A DNA stretch of 36,481 bases from assembly GCA_964479695.1 (NCBI GenBank), contig CAYZSO010000031.1, positions 1 to 36,481 of the forward strand, read 5' to 3'. Position numbers and translations under genes: made by a program. Each line of letters opens with the position of its first letter. Position 1 is the first letter of the stretch. Source of the DNA: JAAYZH01 sp964479695. GTDB lineage: Bacteria > Bacillota > Clostridia > Saccharofermentanales > Fastidiosipilaceae. The notes beneath the pieces are model-generated. The model was not told the DNA's origin and did no database searches. It was given only the letters and a program-made list of their open reading frames with translations. Positions 24,737 to 32,432 of the stretch are shown here, in pieces.

Positions 24737-25621
24737 ATGATAAGCGTCCTCCCCAGCCTCTGGTTTCACGATCAAGCACGCCAAGCGGTCGATTGGTATG
24801 TCTCTTTATTTGCGGAAGCAAAAATCCTGGGCAAGAACGAATGTCCGGGCAATGAAGACCAGGGGATCGTTGAATTTCAATTAGAGAACCTGCGCTTCTT
24901 TGCCAGAAATGGCGCACCGAACGAATCCTTCAATCCCGGCATCTCCCTCTTGGTCTCCTGTCAAACCCGAGAAGAGGTGGAAAGGCTTCTTGAACAAATC
25001 TCCCGGGAAGGCCAAGTGCTGCTCCCCTTAGATGAATATCCCTGGAGTCCCTGGTTTGCTTGGGTCGAGGACAAATACGGCCTCAGTTGGCAATTGATGT
25101 ATGCCCCGGACTTCCGAGGCAAGAATAAGATCGTGCCTACGCTGATGTTTGGCGGAGATTTCTGTGGCAAGGCAGAGCCCGCCATTTCTTTCTATGCTTC
25201 GGTTTTCGGCGATCAGGCTCACGTTGGCCAGATGAATTACTACACCCCGGAGGAAACGCTTGATCCTAGGGCGTATGTCAAATATTCCGAAATGACGCTC
25301 AGTGGTATGCCTCTTGCCGCGATCGATAATGGCCGAGGGGGTGTGTTCAGTTTCAATCAGACTTTTTCCTTCCAAGTCCTGTGCGAAACTCAGGAGGAGA
25401 TAGACTATTTTTGGGAAGCGTTATCTTCAGACCCCAGGGTCGAGGCAGAAGGTTGGCTCCAAGATCCCTTTGGCGTTTCTTGGCAAATTCTTCCTGTCTT
25501 TCTGCTTACTTTGGCCAAAGTCGCCTCCCCCGACTTACTCCACCAAGCGAACTATGGCCTCCATACCATGAAGAAAATTGATATGCAGAGGCTGCTTAAC
25601 ATCATTGACCTCCGCTATTAA
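24737..25621 (+). CDS. Two-domain VOC (PhnB-like) protein
   Basis: 294 residues with two glyoxalase/bleomycin-resistance-type repeats. Domain 1 begins S-L-W-F-H-D-Q-A-R-Q-A-V-D-W-Y and ends D-K-Y-G-L-S-W-Q-L-M. Domain 2 begins P-T-L-M-F-G-G-D-F-C-G-K-A-E-P-A-I-S-F-Y and ends D-P-F-G-V-S-W-Q-I-L-P. This is the PhnB/3-demethylubiquinone methyltransferase-like group; most members have no known substrate. The last 40 residues, after the palindrome at 25510 (L-A-K-V-A), include a short helix unlike the usual end. Confidence 0.85.
   Translation: MISVLPSLWFHDQARQAVDWYVSLFAEAKILGKNECPGNEDQGIVEFQLENLRFFARNGAPNESFNPGISLLVSCQTREEVERLLEQISREGQVLLPLDEYPWSPWFAWVEDKYGLSWQLMYAPDFRGKNKIVPTLMFGGDFCGKAEPAISFYASVFGDQAHVGQMNYYTPEETLDPRAYVKYSEMTLSGMPLAAIDNGRGGVFSFNQTFSFQVLCETQEEIDYFWEALSSDPRVEAEGWLQDPFGVSWQILPVFLLTLAKVASPDLLHQANYGLHTMKKIDMQRLLNIIDLRY
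25510..25519. repeat. TTTGGCCAAA palindrome in the VOC gene
   Basis: Exact core with GTCGCC right; reads L-A-K-V-A just past the last conserved VOC motif. Confidence 0.85.
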
Positions 25622-25639
25622 ATTGACCTCCGCTATTAA
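25604..25639 (+). repeat. 18-bp duplication of the VOC gene's last codons
   Basis: ATTGACCTCCGCTATTAA occurs twice back to back; the first is the gene's end (I-D-L-R-Y-stop), the second lies past it. Confidence 0.95.
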
Positions 25640-25664
25640 TTGGCAGCTTATGCCAGGTCACCTC

Positions 25665-26447
25665 TTACTCTCGCGGCAGGACACCCCAGCGATTCCAAAT
25701 ATAAGTAATCATTGAAAGGGCAATGAGAGAAACCATTCCGGCAAGGATAATATTCTGCAGAAAAGAGACATTGCCCGTGTAGCCAATGGGTGAATTCAGT
25801 TGCAGGTAAGTACCGACAAATGTCCAGGCGATCGGCAGTGGGTAAAACGCATTGCGAATCCGCGTCAGGATAAGGATAACCATCACGATGTTGAAAATAG
25901 CCAAGATCATGGCCCAAACATCGTCTTGAAGGCCCAAACCGTCCCACTTATTTTTTACCAGAACGGCAGTAATATTTCGCACAGCTACGGTAAACATCCA
26001 GCCGGCGTAGGTTCCATAAGTCATGGGCAGAAGCCAATGGTGTCGAACATGCTGTGCGAGGAGCCGCCGGCAAATAAAGGCTAACACGATCGAATTGACC
26101 AGTGCCAGGAGAGCGGCGATTTCAATGAATTCATACGCATATAGGACAAGCCATGCTATACCCAACAGGCAGGAAAGCCAATAGAGAGAAGCGGTCTCCT
26201 CCAAAACGGCTTGATGATAAGGGGTATTACTTCTGACAATCTGGACGATACTCGAAAGGATAAGCAAGAGATAAAGTGCTGCCCAGATACTAAAAGTGGA
26301 AGCTACAGGTGTAATCAACATCTCATATTTCGCGGTCACATCTGCTTGGGTTTGTCCATTGATATAGCCTAAGGCACTAAACGCATGGACAATGGCGATC
26401 AGCATAGAAAAAGCCAGGTTGAGCCAAGCTCTGCCGGTACTCTTCAT
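25665..26447 (-). CDS. TspO/MBR-like (tryptophan-rich sensory) membrane protein
   Basis: 260 residues, about eight hydrophobic segments, aromatic-rich. The segment L-I-T-P-V-A-S-T-F-S-I-W-A-A-L-Y-L-L-L resembles the P-A-G-Y-A-F-S-I-W-G-L-I-Y motif of the long TspO-like proteins. It is longer than typical TspO (about 160 residues). The ligand is unknown; TspO family members bind porphyrins and related compounds. AAAGGAG lies 8 nt before the ATG. Confidence 0.65.
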   Translation of the reverse strand: MKSTGRAWLNLAFSMLIAIVHAFSALGYINGQTQADVTAKYEMLITPVASTFSIWAALYLLLILSSIVQIVRSNTPYHQAVLEETASLYWLSCLLGIAWLVLYAYEFIEIAALLALVNSIVLAFICRRLLAQHVRHHWLLPMTYGTYAGWMFTVAVRNITAVLVKNKWDGLGLQDDVWAMILAIFNIVMVILILTRIRNAFYPLPIAWTFVGTYLQLNSPIGYTGNVSFLQNIILAGMVSLIALSMITYIWNRWGVLPRE

Positions 26448-26563
26448 AATGTATTTCTCCTTTCCATCTAATTGCCCTTTCCATGTAATTCCCCAGCATG
26501 TGCTTCACGCGGGGGAAGGACTGCGGGCCAAGATCAGGCTAGTCCGGGATTCGGGCGAGCCGA

Positions 26564-28171
26564 TTATGGGGTCAACGCTGCAAAGTGTCTGTTTCCTTTC
26601 GTCCGAAGGAAAAGAAACATGACCGTACATAGGATCAGCCAAAGCAGGGTAACGAATACAATATAAACTGTAACATAAATGTGTCCGGAAAGCACGTATA
26701 GGTACAACATGGCCGGGGCAACAACGACGGCCATTCCGCCGAACATGGTAAGGATTGTGCTGAGGCTTTGTTTGATCGCGGCGGTCTCGTTGATCCAGTC
26801 AAATTTCGGGAAGCGCAAGTTGACGGTGACTCCGAAAAGCGCTTGGAAAAGGGTCATCACGAGAGGCGTGACCAGCAGTAGGACGAATTGAAGGGGATCA
26901 AGTTTCAGAATGACACCGAGTGCTGCAGCTGCGATGACAACGGAAGGCGCGCAGAGAAGGAAGTGGGTGGCGGCTTTGGCCAAAAGAACATCTCCGCCTA
27001 AGACGGGGCTGGCTTGGAGTATCCATAGCTTCTTCCCTTCCAGCGACACGCTAGGCGCGGAAATGATGTTGGTTGCGGCGAGTAGGCAAAGCGTCGTGAT
27101 TGCCAAAGGCCCCAGCAACTCGCGACTAGCCGAAGGTGCTTGCATAATCAGCTGGTTCAGGAGATCGGGTTTAGCGATCAGAAGGATTGGCAGAATGAGT
27201 GTAAAAAGGACACCTAGGGAGGCGTTCAGAATGTACATGGGTCTGGCGAAGAAGAAGGTCATTTCTTTGCGGATCAAGGCGCTCATGACACCGGAGGACT
27301 TGAGGGGGCGTTCCCGGTACTTGCGGGTGTGGGTGGCGCCTTTGGCCGAAACAATCTTCGCGAAATTGGCCCGAAGTGCCAGATAGACGAGCGTCATTGC
27401 GGCTATGCCGATCACGGTGAGGATCAAGAGTGCGCCCCAATCTTCCGCAGTTATCGCTATGCCCACGAGATAGGCCGGGTAGACCGTGCGCTTGATGGCC
27501 TCGCCGACCTCGGTTCCATGCAAAACGAGGTATTCCAGGTACTGGTTCAACTGCAGGGTGAGATAGAGATAGAGCACCAGAAAAGCGATGCTGAAAACCG
27601 TTGTAATCAGGGACTTGTGCTGCACTCTTGCCGAAACCATTGCCAAAATCCAACCCAAGAGGCAGCCCAGAGCCAGCGTCAGCAGCGGCAAGACCAGAGA
27701 GCACAAAATCAGGATCACAAGCGCTTGCCAAGTAAGTGGCACCAGAAGCCAATACACAACCGCTGCCGGCACGATGATGAAGAGCTCGATCAGGTAATCC
27801 ATAATTAGAAGCAGAATGAGCCGCGACTGTAATATGGTGCCAGGTGGAATCGGCATGGAGAGCAGAAGCTCGTTGTCCGTCGCCTCGTAGAGCTGTGATT
27901 GGGTCATGAAGAGCGTGGAGATGAAGACCGCACCAAAAGCCAAAATCGCAGCCAAAGCAAAATACAGCCAATCCAAACCCGCGGTATGAAGTGCCGGCAA
28001 GATTGCTTGAAACATGGCTCCGGAGGAGAATAGCAAACTCCCGACAACATAAACGACCAGTAAAGCCACGAGCCCTTTCATCAGGGGGCTCCGCTGACCG
28101 CCCCGCCTGCGGCTCCTGAACATGGAGCTGAATAGCCCGGCCAACCTCGCTCGAACTAAAGTTTTAAGCAT
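26564..28171 (-). CDS. ABC exporter permease
   Basis: 535 residues with about twelve hydrophobic segments in two halves. The segment Y-E-A-T-D-N-E-L-L-L-S-M-P-I-P-P near residues 95-110 is typical of a two-part exporter family of Firmicutes with an unknown substrate. It starts within the end of the ATPase gene (8-bp overlap), so the two are coupled and form one transporter. A TTTGGCCAAA copy at 26975 reads L-A-K-A-A-T. Confidence 0.85.
   Translation of the reverse strand: MLKTLVRARLAGLFSSMFRSRRRGGQRSPLMKGLVALLVVYVVGSLLFSSGAMFQAILPALHTAGLDWLYFALAAILAFGAVFISTLFMTQSQLYEATDNELLLSMPIPPGTILQSRLILLLIMDYLIELFIIVPAAVVYWLLVPLTWQALVILILCSLVLPLLTLALGCLLGWILAMVSARVQHKSLITTVFSIAFLVLYLYLTLQLNQYLEYLVLHGTEVGEAIKRTVYPAYLVGIAITAEDWGALLILTVIGIAAMTLVYLALRANFAKIVSAKGATHTRKYRERPLKSSGVMSALIRKEMTFFFARPMYILNASLGVLFTLILPILLIAKPDLLNQLIMQAPSASRELLGPLAITTLCLLAATNIISAPSVSLEGKKLWILQASPVLGGDVLLAKAATHFLLCAPSVVIAAAALGVILKLDPLQFVLLLVTPLVMTLFQALFGVTVNLRFPKFDWINETAAIKQSLSTILTMFGGMAVVVAPAMLYLYVLSGHIYVTVYIVFVTLLWLILCTVMFLFLRTKGNRHFAALTP
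26975..26984. repeat. TTTGGCCAAA palindrome in the permease gene
   Basis: Exact core with GGCGGC left; reads L-A-K-A-A on the coding strand. A one-mismatch relative (TTTGGCCGAA) lies at 27341. Confidence 0.9.
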
Positions 28172-28877
28172 GGTCGCTCTCCAATTCCAGGAACACCTCT
28201 TCTAAAGTCTCGTTCCCTTTCACTTCTTCCATCGTGCCCGAAACGACAAGCCGGCCCTTGCGAATGATCGCCACCTGGTCACATAATTTCTCCGCCACTT
28301 CCAGCACGTGTGTCGAGAAGAAAATCGCGCCGCCTTGGTCACAGATTTCACGCATAATTTGCTTCAAAGTGAACGAGGCCTTCGGATCCAAACCAGTGAA
28401 CGGCTCATCCATCATGATGAGTTTCGGCGAATGAATAAGCGCCGAAATGACGGCCAACTTCTGCTTCATCCCATGTGAATAGCTGGAGATGAGTTGCCCA
28501 AGATCCGCGGTAATCTCAAACAAATCTGCATAATACCGAATTTTCTGCTCCCGTTCCGTCTGGGGCACACGGTAAATATCCGCGATAAAATTCAAGTATT
28601 TGATCCCGGTGTAAAACTCATAAAGATCCGGATTGTCGGGCAGGTAGGCCATTCGCTGCTTGGCAGCCAGGGGGTTCTCTTTGAGGGAGATTCCGTCGAT
28701 TTTGATCTCGCCGGCATCGAAGTCCATAATCCCCGCACAGGCCTTGATGGTCGAGGTCTTCCCCGCCCCATTATGGCCGATGAAGCCATAAATTTCGCCT
28801 TTGCGAATATGTAGACTTAAGTCGTCCACCGCCAATTTCGTGCCGTAGCGCTTCGTCAAATGTTCGATTTGCAGCAT
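28164..28877 (-). CDS. ABC transporter ATP-binding protein
   Basis: 237 residues. Walker A G-H-N-G-A-G-K-T (34-41), signature S-H-G-M-K (134-138; a variant of L-S-G-G-Q), Walker B L-I-M-M-D-E-P (153-159), H-loop His190. Powers the permease encoded next. The ribosome site GAGGGA is moderate. Its leader contains five GATCGTTG-type 21-bp repeats. Confidence 0.95.
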   Translation of the reverse strand: MLQIEHLTKRYGTKLAVDDLSLHIRKGEIYGFIGHNGAGKTSTIKACAGIMDFDAGEIKIDGISLKENPLAAKQRMAYLPDNPDLYEFYTGIKYLNFIADIYRVPQTEREQKIRYYADLFEITADLGQLISSYSHGMKQKLAVISALIHSPKLIMMDEPFTGLDPKASFTLKQIMREICDQGGAIFFSTHVLEVAEKLCDQVAIIRKGRLVVSGTMEEVKGNETLEEVFLELESDHA

Positions 28878-28911
28878 CTGTCTATCCCTCTTCGATTGCT
28901 TTTTGCAGATT

Positions 28912-29040
28912 GCTCGGCGATCGTTGTCGATCGCCTGATTCGATCGTTGTCGGTCGCCTTTCGATCGTTGGCGGTCGCCTTTGCGATCGTTGGCGGTCGC
29001 CTTTCGATCGTTGCCGGTCGCCTTTTCGGTCGTTAATTTT
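28912..29040. repeat. 21-bp tandem repeat in the ABC operon leader
   Basis: Five units of the form TCGATCGTTGGCGGTCGCCT, each carrying the CGATCG palindrome, between the likely promoter and the ATPase start. Confidence 0.9.
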
Positions 29041-29047
29041 TTACTCT

Positions 29048-29076
29048 ATTATAATACTAGTGCGAATCAGAAGAAA
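29048..29076 (-). promoter_or_regulatory. Possible promoter of the ABC operon
   Basis: On the minus strand TATAAT (29048-29053) has a poor TTTCTT 17 bp upstream. The -10 lies inside the perfect palindrome TATTATAATA, so the direction is not certain. Confidence 0.35.
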
Positions 29077-30245
29077 CAGTCTACCCATTCAGCAGGCGAG
29101 ATCAGATGTAAGTTTTCGTCGGCCAAAGCCGCCCCCACCCCCTCCCTCGTATAGGGAGCTCCTCTGAGTTTTGCTTCCACTTCAGCGATTTCACCGGCAT
29201 AAAAGAAATCGCCCAAGATCTTCACCTCATCGATTTGGTTCCTTTTGATCGTCAACTGCACTTCCACGATGCCTCCGGGAAGCACTGTCTTCTTATGGAA
29301 ATCATACGCCGGCGACTTCCCATACACCCATTCTTCAGAGGAAAACCTCGGCGCCAACTCCTCTCGGATCTTCTGATCTTCTGCCGCAGTCAAATGTCGC
29401 GTCTTCACCGCAGTGCCTGTGGCTGTTGCGGCGGTGGCGGCTGTTGCGGGGGTAGCGGGGGCGGCCGAAGTGCCTGCGGCGGTGGCGGCGCGGGCGGCCG
29501 AAGTAGCTGCGGCTGCGGTGGGAGTGCCTGCGGGGGCGGCTTTGGCCAAAACTCTCTCCAACAAGAGGTCTCGGAAAGCCAAAGTGTCGAGGTTCGGCTG
29601 AAATTCGCTGAGGTTCGCGACTCTCTGACGGACGGAGCTGATCCCCTTCGCCCGAAATTTCGCCTCATCCACCGTCAGGCAGCGCACCATCGCCTCCAAA
29701 TCCGCATCGAAGAGAATGCTGCCATGGTGAACTTGATACCCTTTGCTGAAATATTGGGCATTCCCACTGCATTTGCGACCATGGATCATGAGGTCATTGC
29801 GGCCGCTCATTTCCACAGGGAAACCGAGCTCCCTCAGCGCATCCCTGATAGGCTCGACAAAAGGCTTGAAATCAATCACACGATTCGCTTCGCGCCTGAT
29901 AAAACTGAACTGCCAGGTCCCGGGATCCGTGTAAATCGTCCCGCCTCCACTGGGCCGCCGCACCACTTGAATGCCCTGCTTTTTTGCGTAGGCAAGGTTG
30001 ATTTCTGTTTCAGGGCTCTGAAATCGGCCCAGCATCAAAGTGGGAACCGTATGCCATAGGAGGAAGATGTCTTCTTCTGGGTGCGAGTCAAGTAGGGGGT
30101 GCACTTTATGCGGCAGTTGCACTTCATGCAGCGGTTGCGCTTCACGCAGCAGTTGCACTTCAGGTGTCAAATTTTCTTCAACCAGCAGCTGCTCCAAGCC
30201 GAAGCAAAACCCCGGATCCATCTCGTCGAAGGCCAAATAAATCAT
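29067..30245 (-). CDS. lplA: Lipoate-protein ligase A with two repeat inserts
   Basis: Activates lipoate with ATP and attaches it to lipoyl domains. The catalytic domain shows R-R-P-S-G-G-G-T-I-Y-T-D (96-107), G-R-N-D-L (148-152), Lys158 in G-R-K-C-S-G-N-A-Q and H-H-G-S-I-L. The C-terminal domain shows W-V-Y-G-K-S-P-A-Y-D-F. Of 392 residues about 80 are extra: 26-57 is a Leu/His/Gln/Pro stretch from an 18-bp repeat, and 233-283 is an Ala/Thr/Pro stretch that starts at the L-A-K-A-A palindrome and separates the two domains. The ATG overlaps the lipA stop (ATGA), so the two lipoylation genes are coupled. Confidence 0.93.
   Translation of the reverse strand: MIYLAFDEMDPGFCFGLEQLLVEENLTPEVQLLREAQPLHEVQLPHKVHPLLDSHPEEDIFLLWHTVPTLMLGRFQSPETEINLAYAKKQGIQVVRRPSGGGTIYTDPGTWQFSFIRREANRVIDFKPFVEPIRDALRELGFPVEMSGRNDLMIHGRKCSGNAQYFSKGYQVHHGSILFDADLEAMVRCLTVDEAKFRAKGISSVRQRVANLSEFQPNLDTLAFRDLLLERVLAKAAPAGTPTAAAATSAARAATAAGTSAAPATPATAATAATATGTAVKTRHLTAAEDQKIREELAPRFSSEEWVYGKSPAYDFHKKTVLPGGIVEVQLTIKRNQIDEVKILGDFFYAGEIAEVEAKLRGAPYTREGVGAALADENLHLISPAEWVDCFF
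29405..29550 (-). repeat. Ala/Thr/Pro-coding tract in lplA, abutting a TTTGGCCAAA palindrome
   Basis: GCGGCGG/GTGGCTG-type trinucleotide-rich tract (29405-29535), in frame. At its 5' end on the coding strand is an exact core (29541-29550) with GGCGGC on the plus-strand left side. Confidence 0.9.
30105..30170 (-). repeat. 18-bp in-frame repeat in lplA
   Basis: Three units of TTGCACTTCATGCAGCGG type on the plus strand, coding the first extra stretch of LplA. Confidence 0.85.
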
Positions 30246-31357
30246 GCTTTGATCCTGTTGAAGGTTTCCCCGGCCATATAAGAACTTCTGACCAAAGGCC
30301 CCGCCGAAACCATCAGAAAGCCCATAGCCAAGCCCTCTTTCTCATAGCTCCGAAAGGCTTCCGGGGTGATGTACTCAATCACCGGATGATGCTTCTCACT
30401 TGGCGCCAAGTATTGCCCGATCGTCAAGAGATCGCAGCCTGCCGAGCGCAGATCCCGCAGGGTAGCCAGCACTTCCTCAGGCTCTTCGCCGAGGCCCACC
30501 ATCAGGCCGGATTTCGTGTAAATGGACGGTGCCATCGCTTTGACACGTGAAATCAGCTCCAACGAGCGTTCATACACAGCCCGCGGCCTCACTTCCGGGT
30601 AGAGTCGCGGAACCGTTTCAATATTATGGTTGATAATATCGGGCTTTGCTTCGATGACTTTGGCCAAAGCCGCCCCATCCCCCCTAAAGTCCGGTATCAA
30701 CACCTCTATTATCGGAACTTCCCCTATTACCGGAACTTCCCCCGTCTTCGTGGAGTTGGCATCTGCGGATCCAGCCCGAATCGCCCGGATGACCTGAGCA
30801 AAATGTTCAGCCCCACCGTCCGGTAAATCATCGCGGGTCACCGAGGTGATCACCACATGCTTAAGACCAAGTTCCCTGACCGCCTCCGCCACACGCTGCG
30901 GCTCTTCCGGATCCACCGGGCTCACCTTCCCTTTCGTCACCGTACAAAAAGTGCAATTCCTCGTACAATTTGCACCCAGGATCATAAAAGTTGCGGTCCG
31001 CCTCTCGAAACACTCTGAGCGATTCGGACATTTCGCCTCTTCGCAAACGGAATTCAGCTGAAAACGCCTAAGCAATTGGATCATCTCACGGGTCTCGGGA
31101 TTCATCCGAACTTTCTGGCGCAGCCACTCCGGCTTCCGCCCCGCCCGAGTGGGCTGGTTGGTTGGCTGGTCGATGGGCTGGTTGGTGGACCGGTTTGCGG
31201 GCTGGTTTGTGGGCTGGTTGGCGAGCTGGTTAGTGGATCGGTTTGTGGATTGGTTGGTGGACCGGTTTGTGGGCTGGTTGGTTGGCTGGTCGATGGGCTG
31301 GTTTGCAAGCTCACGTTGTGGCTGGTTTCCCGACAATTGGGTAGGAATATCGTTCAT
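30242..31357 (-). CDS. lipA: Lipoyl synthase with an Asn/Gln/Pro/Thr-repeat N-terminus
   Basis: Radical SAM enzyme inserting two sulfurs into octanoyl groups to form lipoyl cofactor. Auxiliary cluster: Cys105, Cys110, Cys116. Radical SAM C-x3-C-x2-C: Cys131, Cys135, Cys138. The C-terminal R-S-S-Y supplies the serine ligand of the auxiliary cluster. Residues 12-70 are N-Q-P-T-N-Q/N-R-S-T repeats not found in the family. A second extra stretch (about 196-216, with G-E-V-P-V-I / G-E-V-P-I-I) precedes I-E-V-L-I-P-D-F. No clear Shine-Dalgarno precedes the ATG at 31357. With lplA downstream, the pair covers lipoyl synthesis and scavenging. Confidence 0.95.
   Translation of the reverse strand: MNDIPTQLSGNQPQRELANQPIDQPTNQPTNRSTNQSTNRSTNQLANQPTNQPANRSTNQPIDQPTNQPTRAGRKPEWLRQKVRMNPETREMIQLLRRFQLNSVCEEAKCPNRSECFERRTATFMILGANCTRNCTFCTVTKGKVSPVDPEEPQRVAEAVRELGLKHVVITSVTRDDLPDGGAEHFAQVIRAIRAGSADANSTKTGEVPVIGEVPIIEVLIPDFRGDGAALAKVIEAKPDIINHNIETVPRLYPEVRPRAVYERSLELISRVKAMAPSIYTKSGLMVGLGEEPEEVLATLRDLRSAGCDLLTIGQYLAPSEKHHPVIEYITPEAFRSYEKEGLAMGFLMVSAGPLVRSSYMAGETFNRIKA
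30660..30669. repeat. TTTGGCCAAA palindrome in lipA
   Basis: Exact core with GCCGCC on the plus-strand right side, opposite orientation to most genic copies; reads A-A-L-A-K-V. A 15-bp direct repeat (GGAACTTCCCC-type) lies 45 bp away. Confidence 0.9.
31150..31325 (-). repeat. GGTTGG/GGTTTG-rich tract coding the LipA N-terminus
   Basis: Irregular tandem units of 12-16 bp (GGGCTGGTTGGTTGGCTGG and variants), in frame for about 59 codons. Confidence 0.9.
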
Positions 31358-31539
31358 GTAGGTCTCATTTCTAGCAGGTCAAGGCAGTTTTTGCCGTGCA
31401 CAAACAATGAGCGTTGTTCTTGATCCTCCGTCAGGTCGGCTTAGTGGGAAGCCGGCTCGGGGGCATCATAAGCACACGCTCTTGCAGCTATTCTACTTCA
31501 TAGCCATTTTTCCCGCATCAGAAATTGACAAATTCAGCC

Positions 31540-31650
31540 CGGACTGGCCGGATTGGCCTTCATTGGTCCCGGATCGGGCCGCTAGGGTTAGCCCGGATTG
31601 GTCCGCTAGGGTTGGCCCGGATTGATCCGTAAGGGTTGGCCGGGGTTCAC
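31540..31650. repeat. 24-bp tandem repeat past the reductase stop
   Basis: Three to four units of CGCTAGGGTTGGCCCGGATT plus GATC, beginning at the stop codon of the flavodoxin-fold gene and running downstream. The rest of 31358-31540 shows nothing else. Confidence 0.9.
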
Positions 31651-32342
31651 CGCTTAATCCAGCCCTGCTCAAGCCAATGTTGGTTATCCGCAGACGGCGT
31701 CTCCTCGCCAGCCAAAATTCGCTGATGGAGTATTTTGGCCACCGCAAAATATGCCCTCACCTTCACACTCATCCGCGCCGGCTCGAACGTAATATATTCC
31801 GAAGCCAACTTCCTCACCTTATTCGTCATTTTCTCCCTCCGTTCAGGAGAAAGCTCGTCCCAGATCACGCCTTCCATGAGGCCAAAGCCCAGCGTCCTCA
31901 CATCGGATACCCCAAGCCAGTTCAAACTAGTAGACACATCCTTCTGTGCCGCTCCATTCGGGGCACCAATACTCTGGGTCAAAATCACTGCCCTCTTATT
32001 GAACATCCTTTTGTCCGGCCTATGCACCATCCAATGGCAACCGAAATGGTCCAAGAGCGCCTTCACCTGCCCCGGCGCTCGCATCACATAGACAGGGTAC
32101 GCAAAAACCAGCAGATCAGCCGCCAACATTGCGTTCCAGATCGGCATCGTCTCACTGGCATGGGGGCAAAGCTCTTCGCTTTTGTAGAAGCAATTTTTAC
32201 ATCCAGTGCAAAAATTCGAGGAATCCCGCGGCAAAACAAATTCCTGCACCTCATGCTCCTTCCTCAGCGGCTCCAGAAAAACTTCCTTGAGCCTGTAAGT
32301 CACACCTTTCCAGGCCGTCCCGTTAATCACAACAACTTTCAT
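31647..32342 (-). CDS. Flavodoxin-fold NAD(P)H-dependent FMN reductase
   Basis: 231 residues. The N-terminal V-V-V-I-N-G-T-A-W-K-G-V-T-Y strand-loop is an FMN phosphate-binding loop. C45-T-G-C48-x2-C51 and Cys59 form the cysteine cluster seen in iron-sulfur-flavoprotein-like reductases. F-A-Y-P-V-Y follows. It probably reduces a small molecule such as a quinone or flavin; the substrate is unknown. GGAGGAG lies before the ATG. Confidence 0.85.
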   Translation of the reverse strand: MKVVVINGTAWKGVTYRLKEVFLEPLRKEHEVQEFVLPRDSSNFCTGCKNCFYKSEELCPHASETMPIWNAMLAADLLVFAYPVYVMRAPGQVKALLDHFGCHWMVHRPDKRMFNKRAVILTQSIGAPNGAAQKDVSTSLNWLGVSDVRTLGFGLMEGVIWDELSPERREKMTNKVRKLASEYITFEPARMSVKVRAYFAVAKILHQRILAGEETPSADNQHWLEQGWIKR

Positions 32343-32432
32343 CTGTTTTGCTCCTCCTCCCTCATTACCTTACATGGTATCTGAGAGAAGTTAATTTCCT
32401 GTTAAATTCCGCTCCTGAAGTAACCAGGGACG

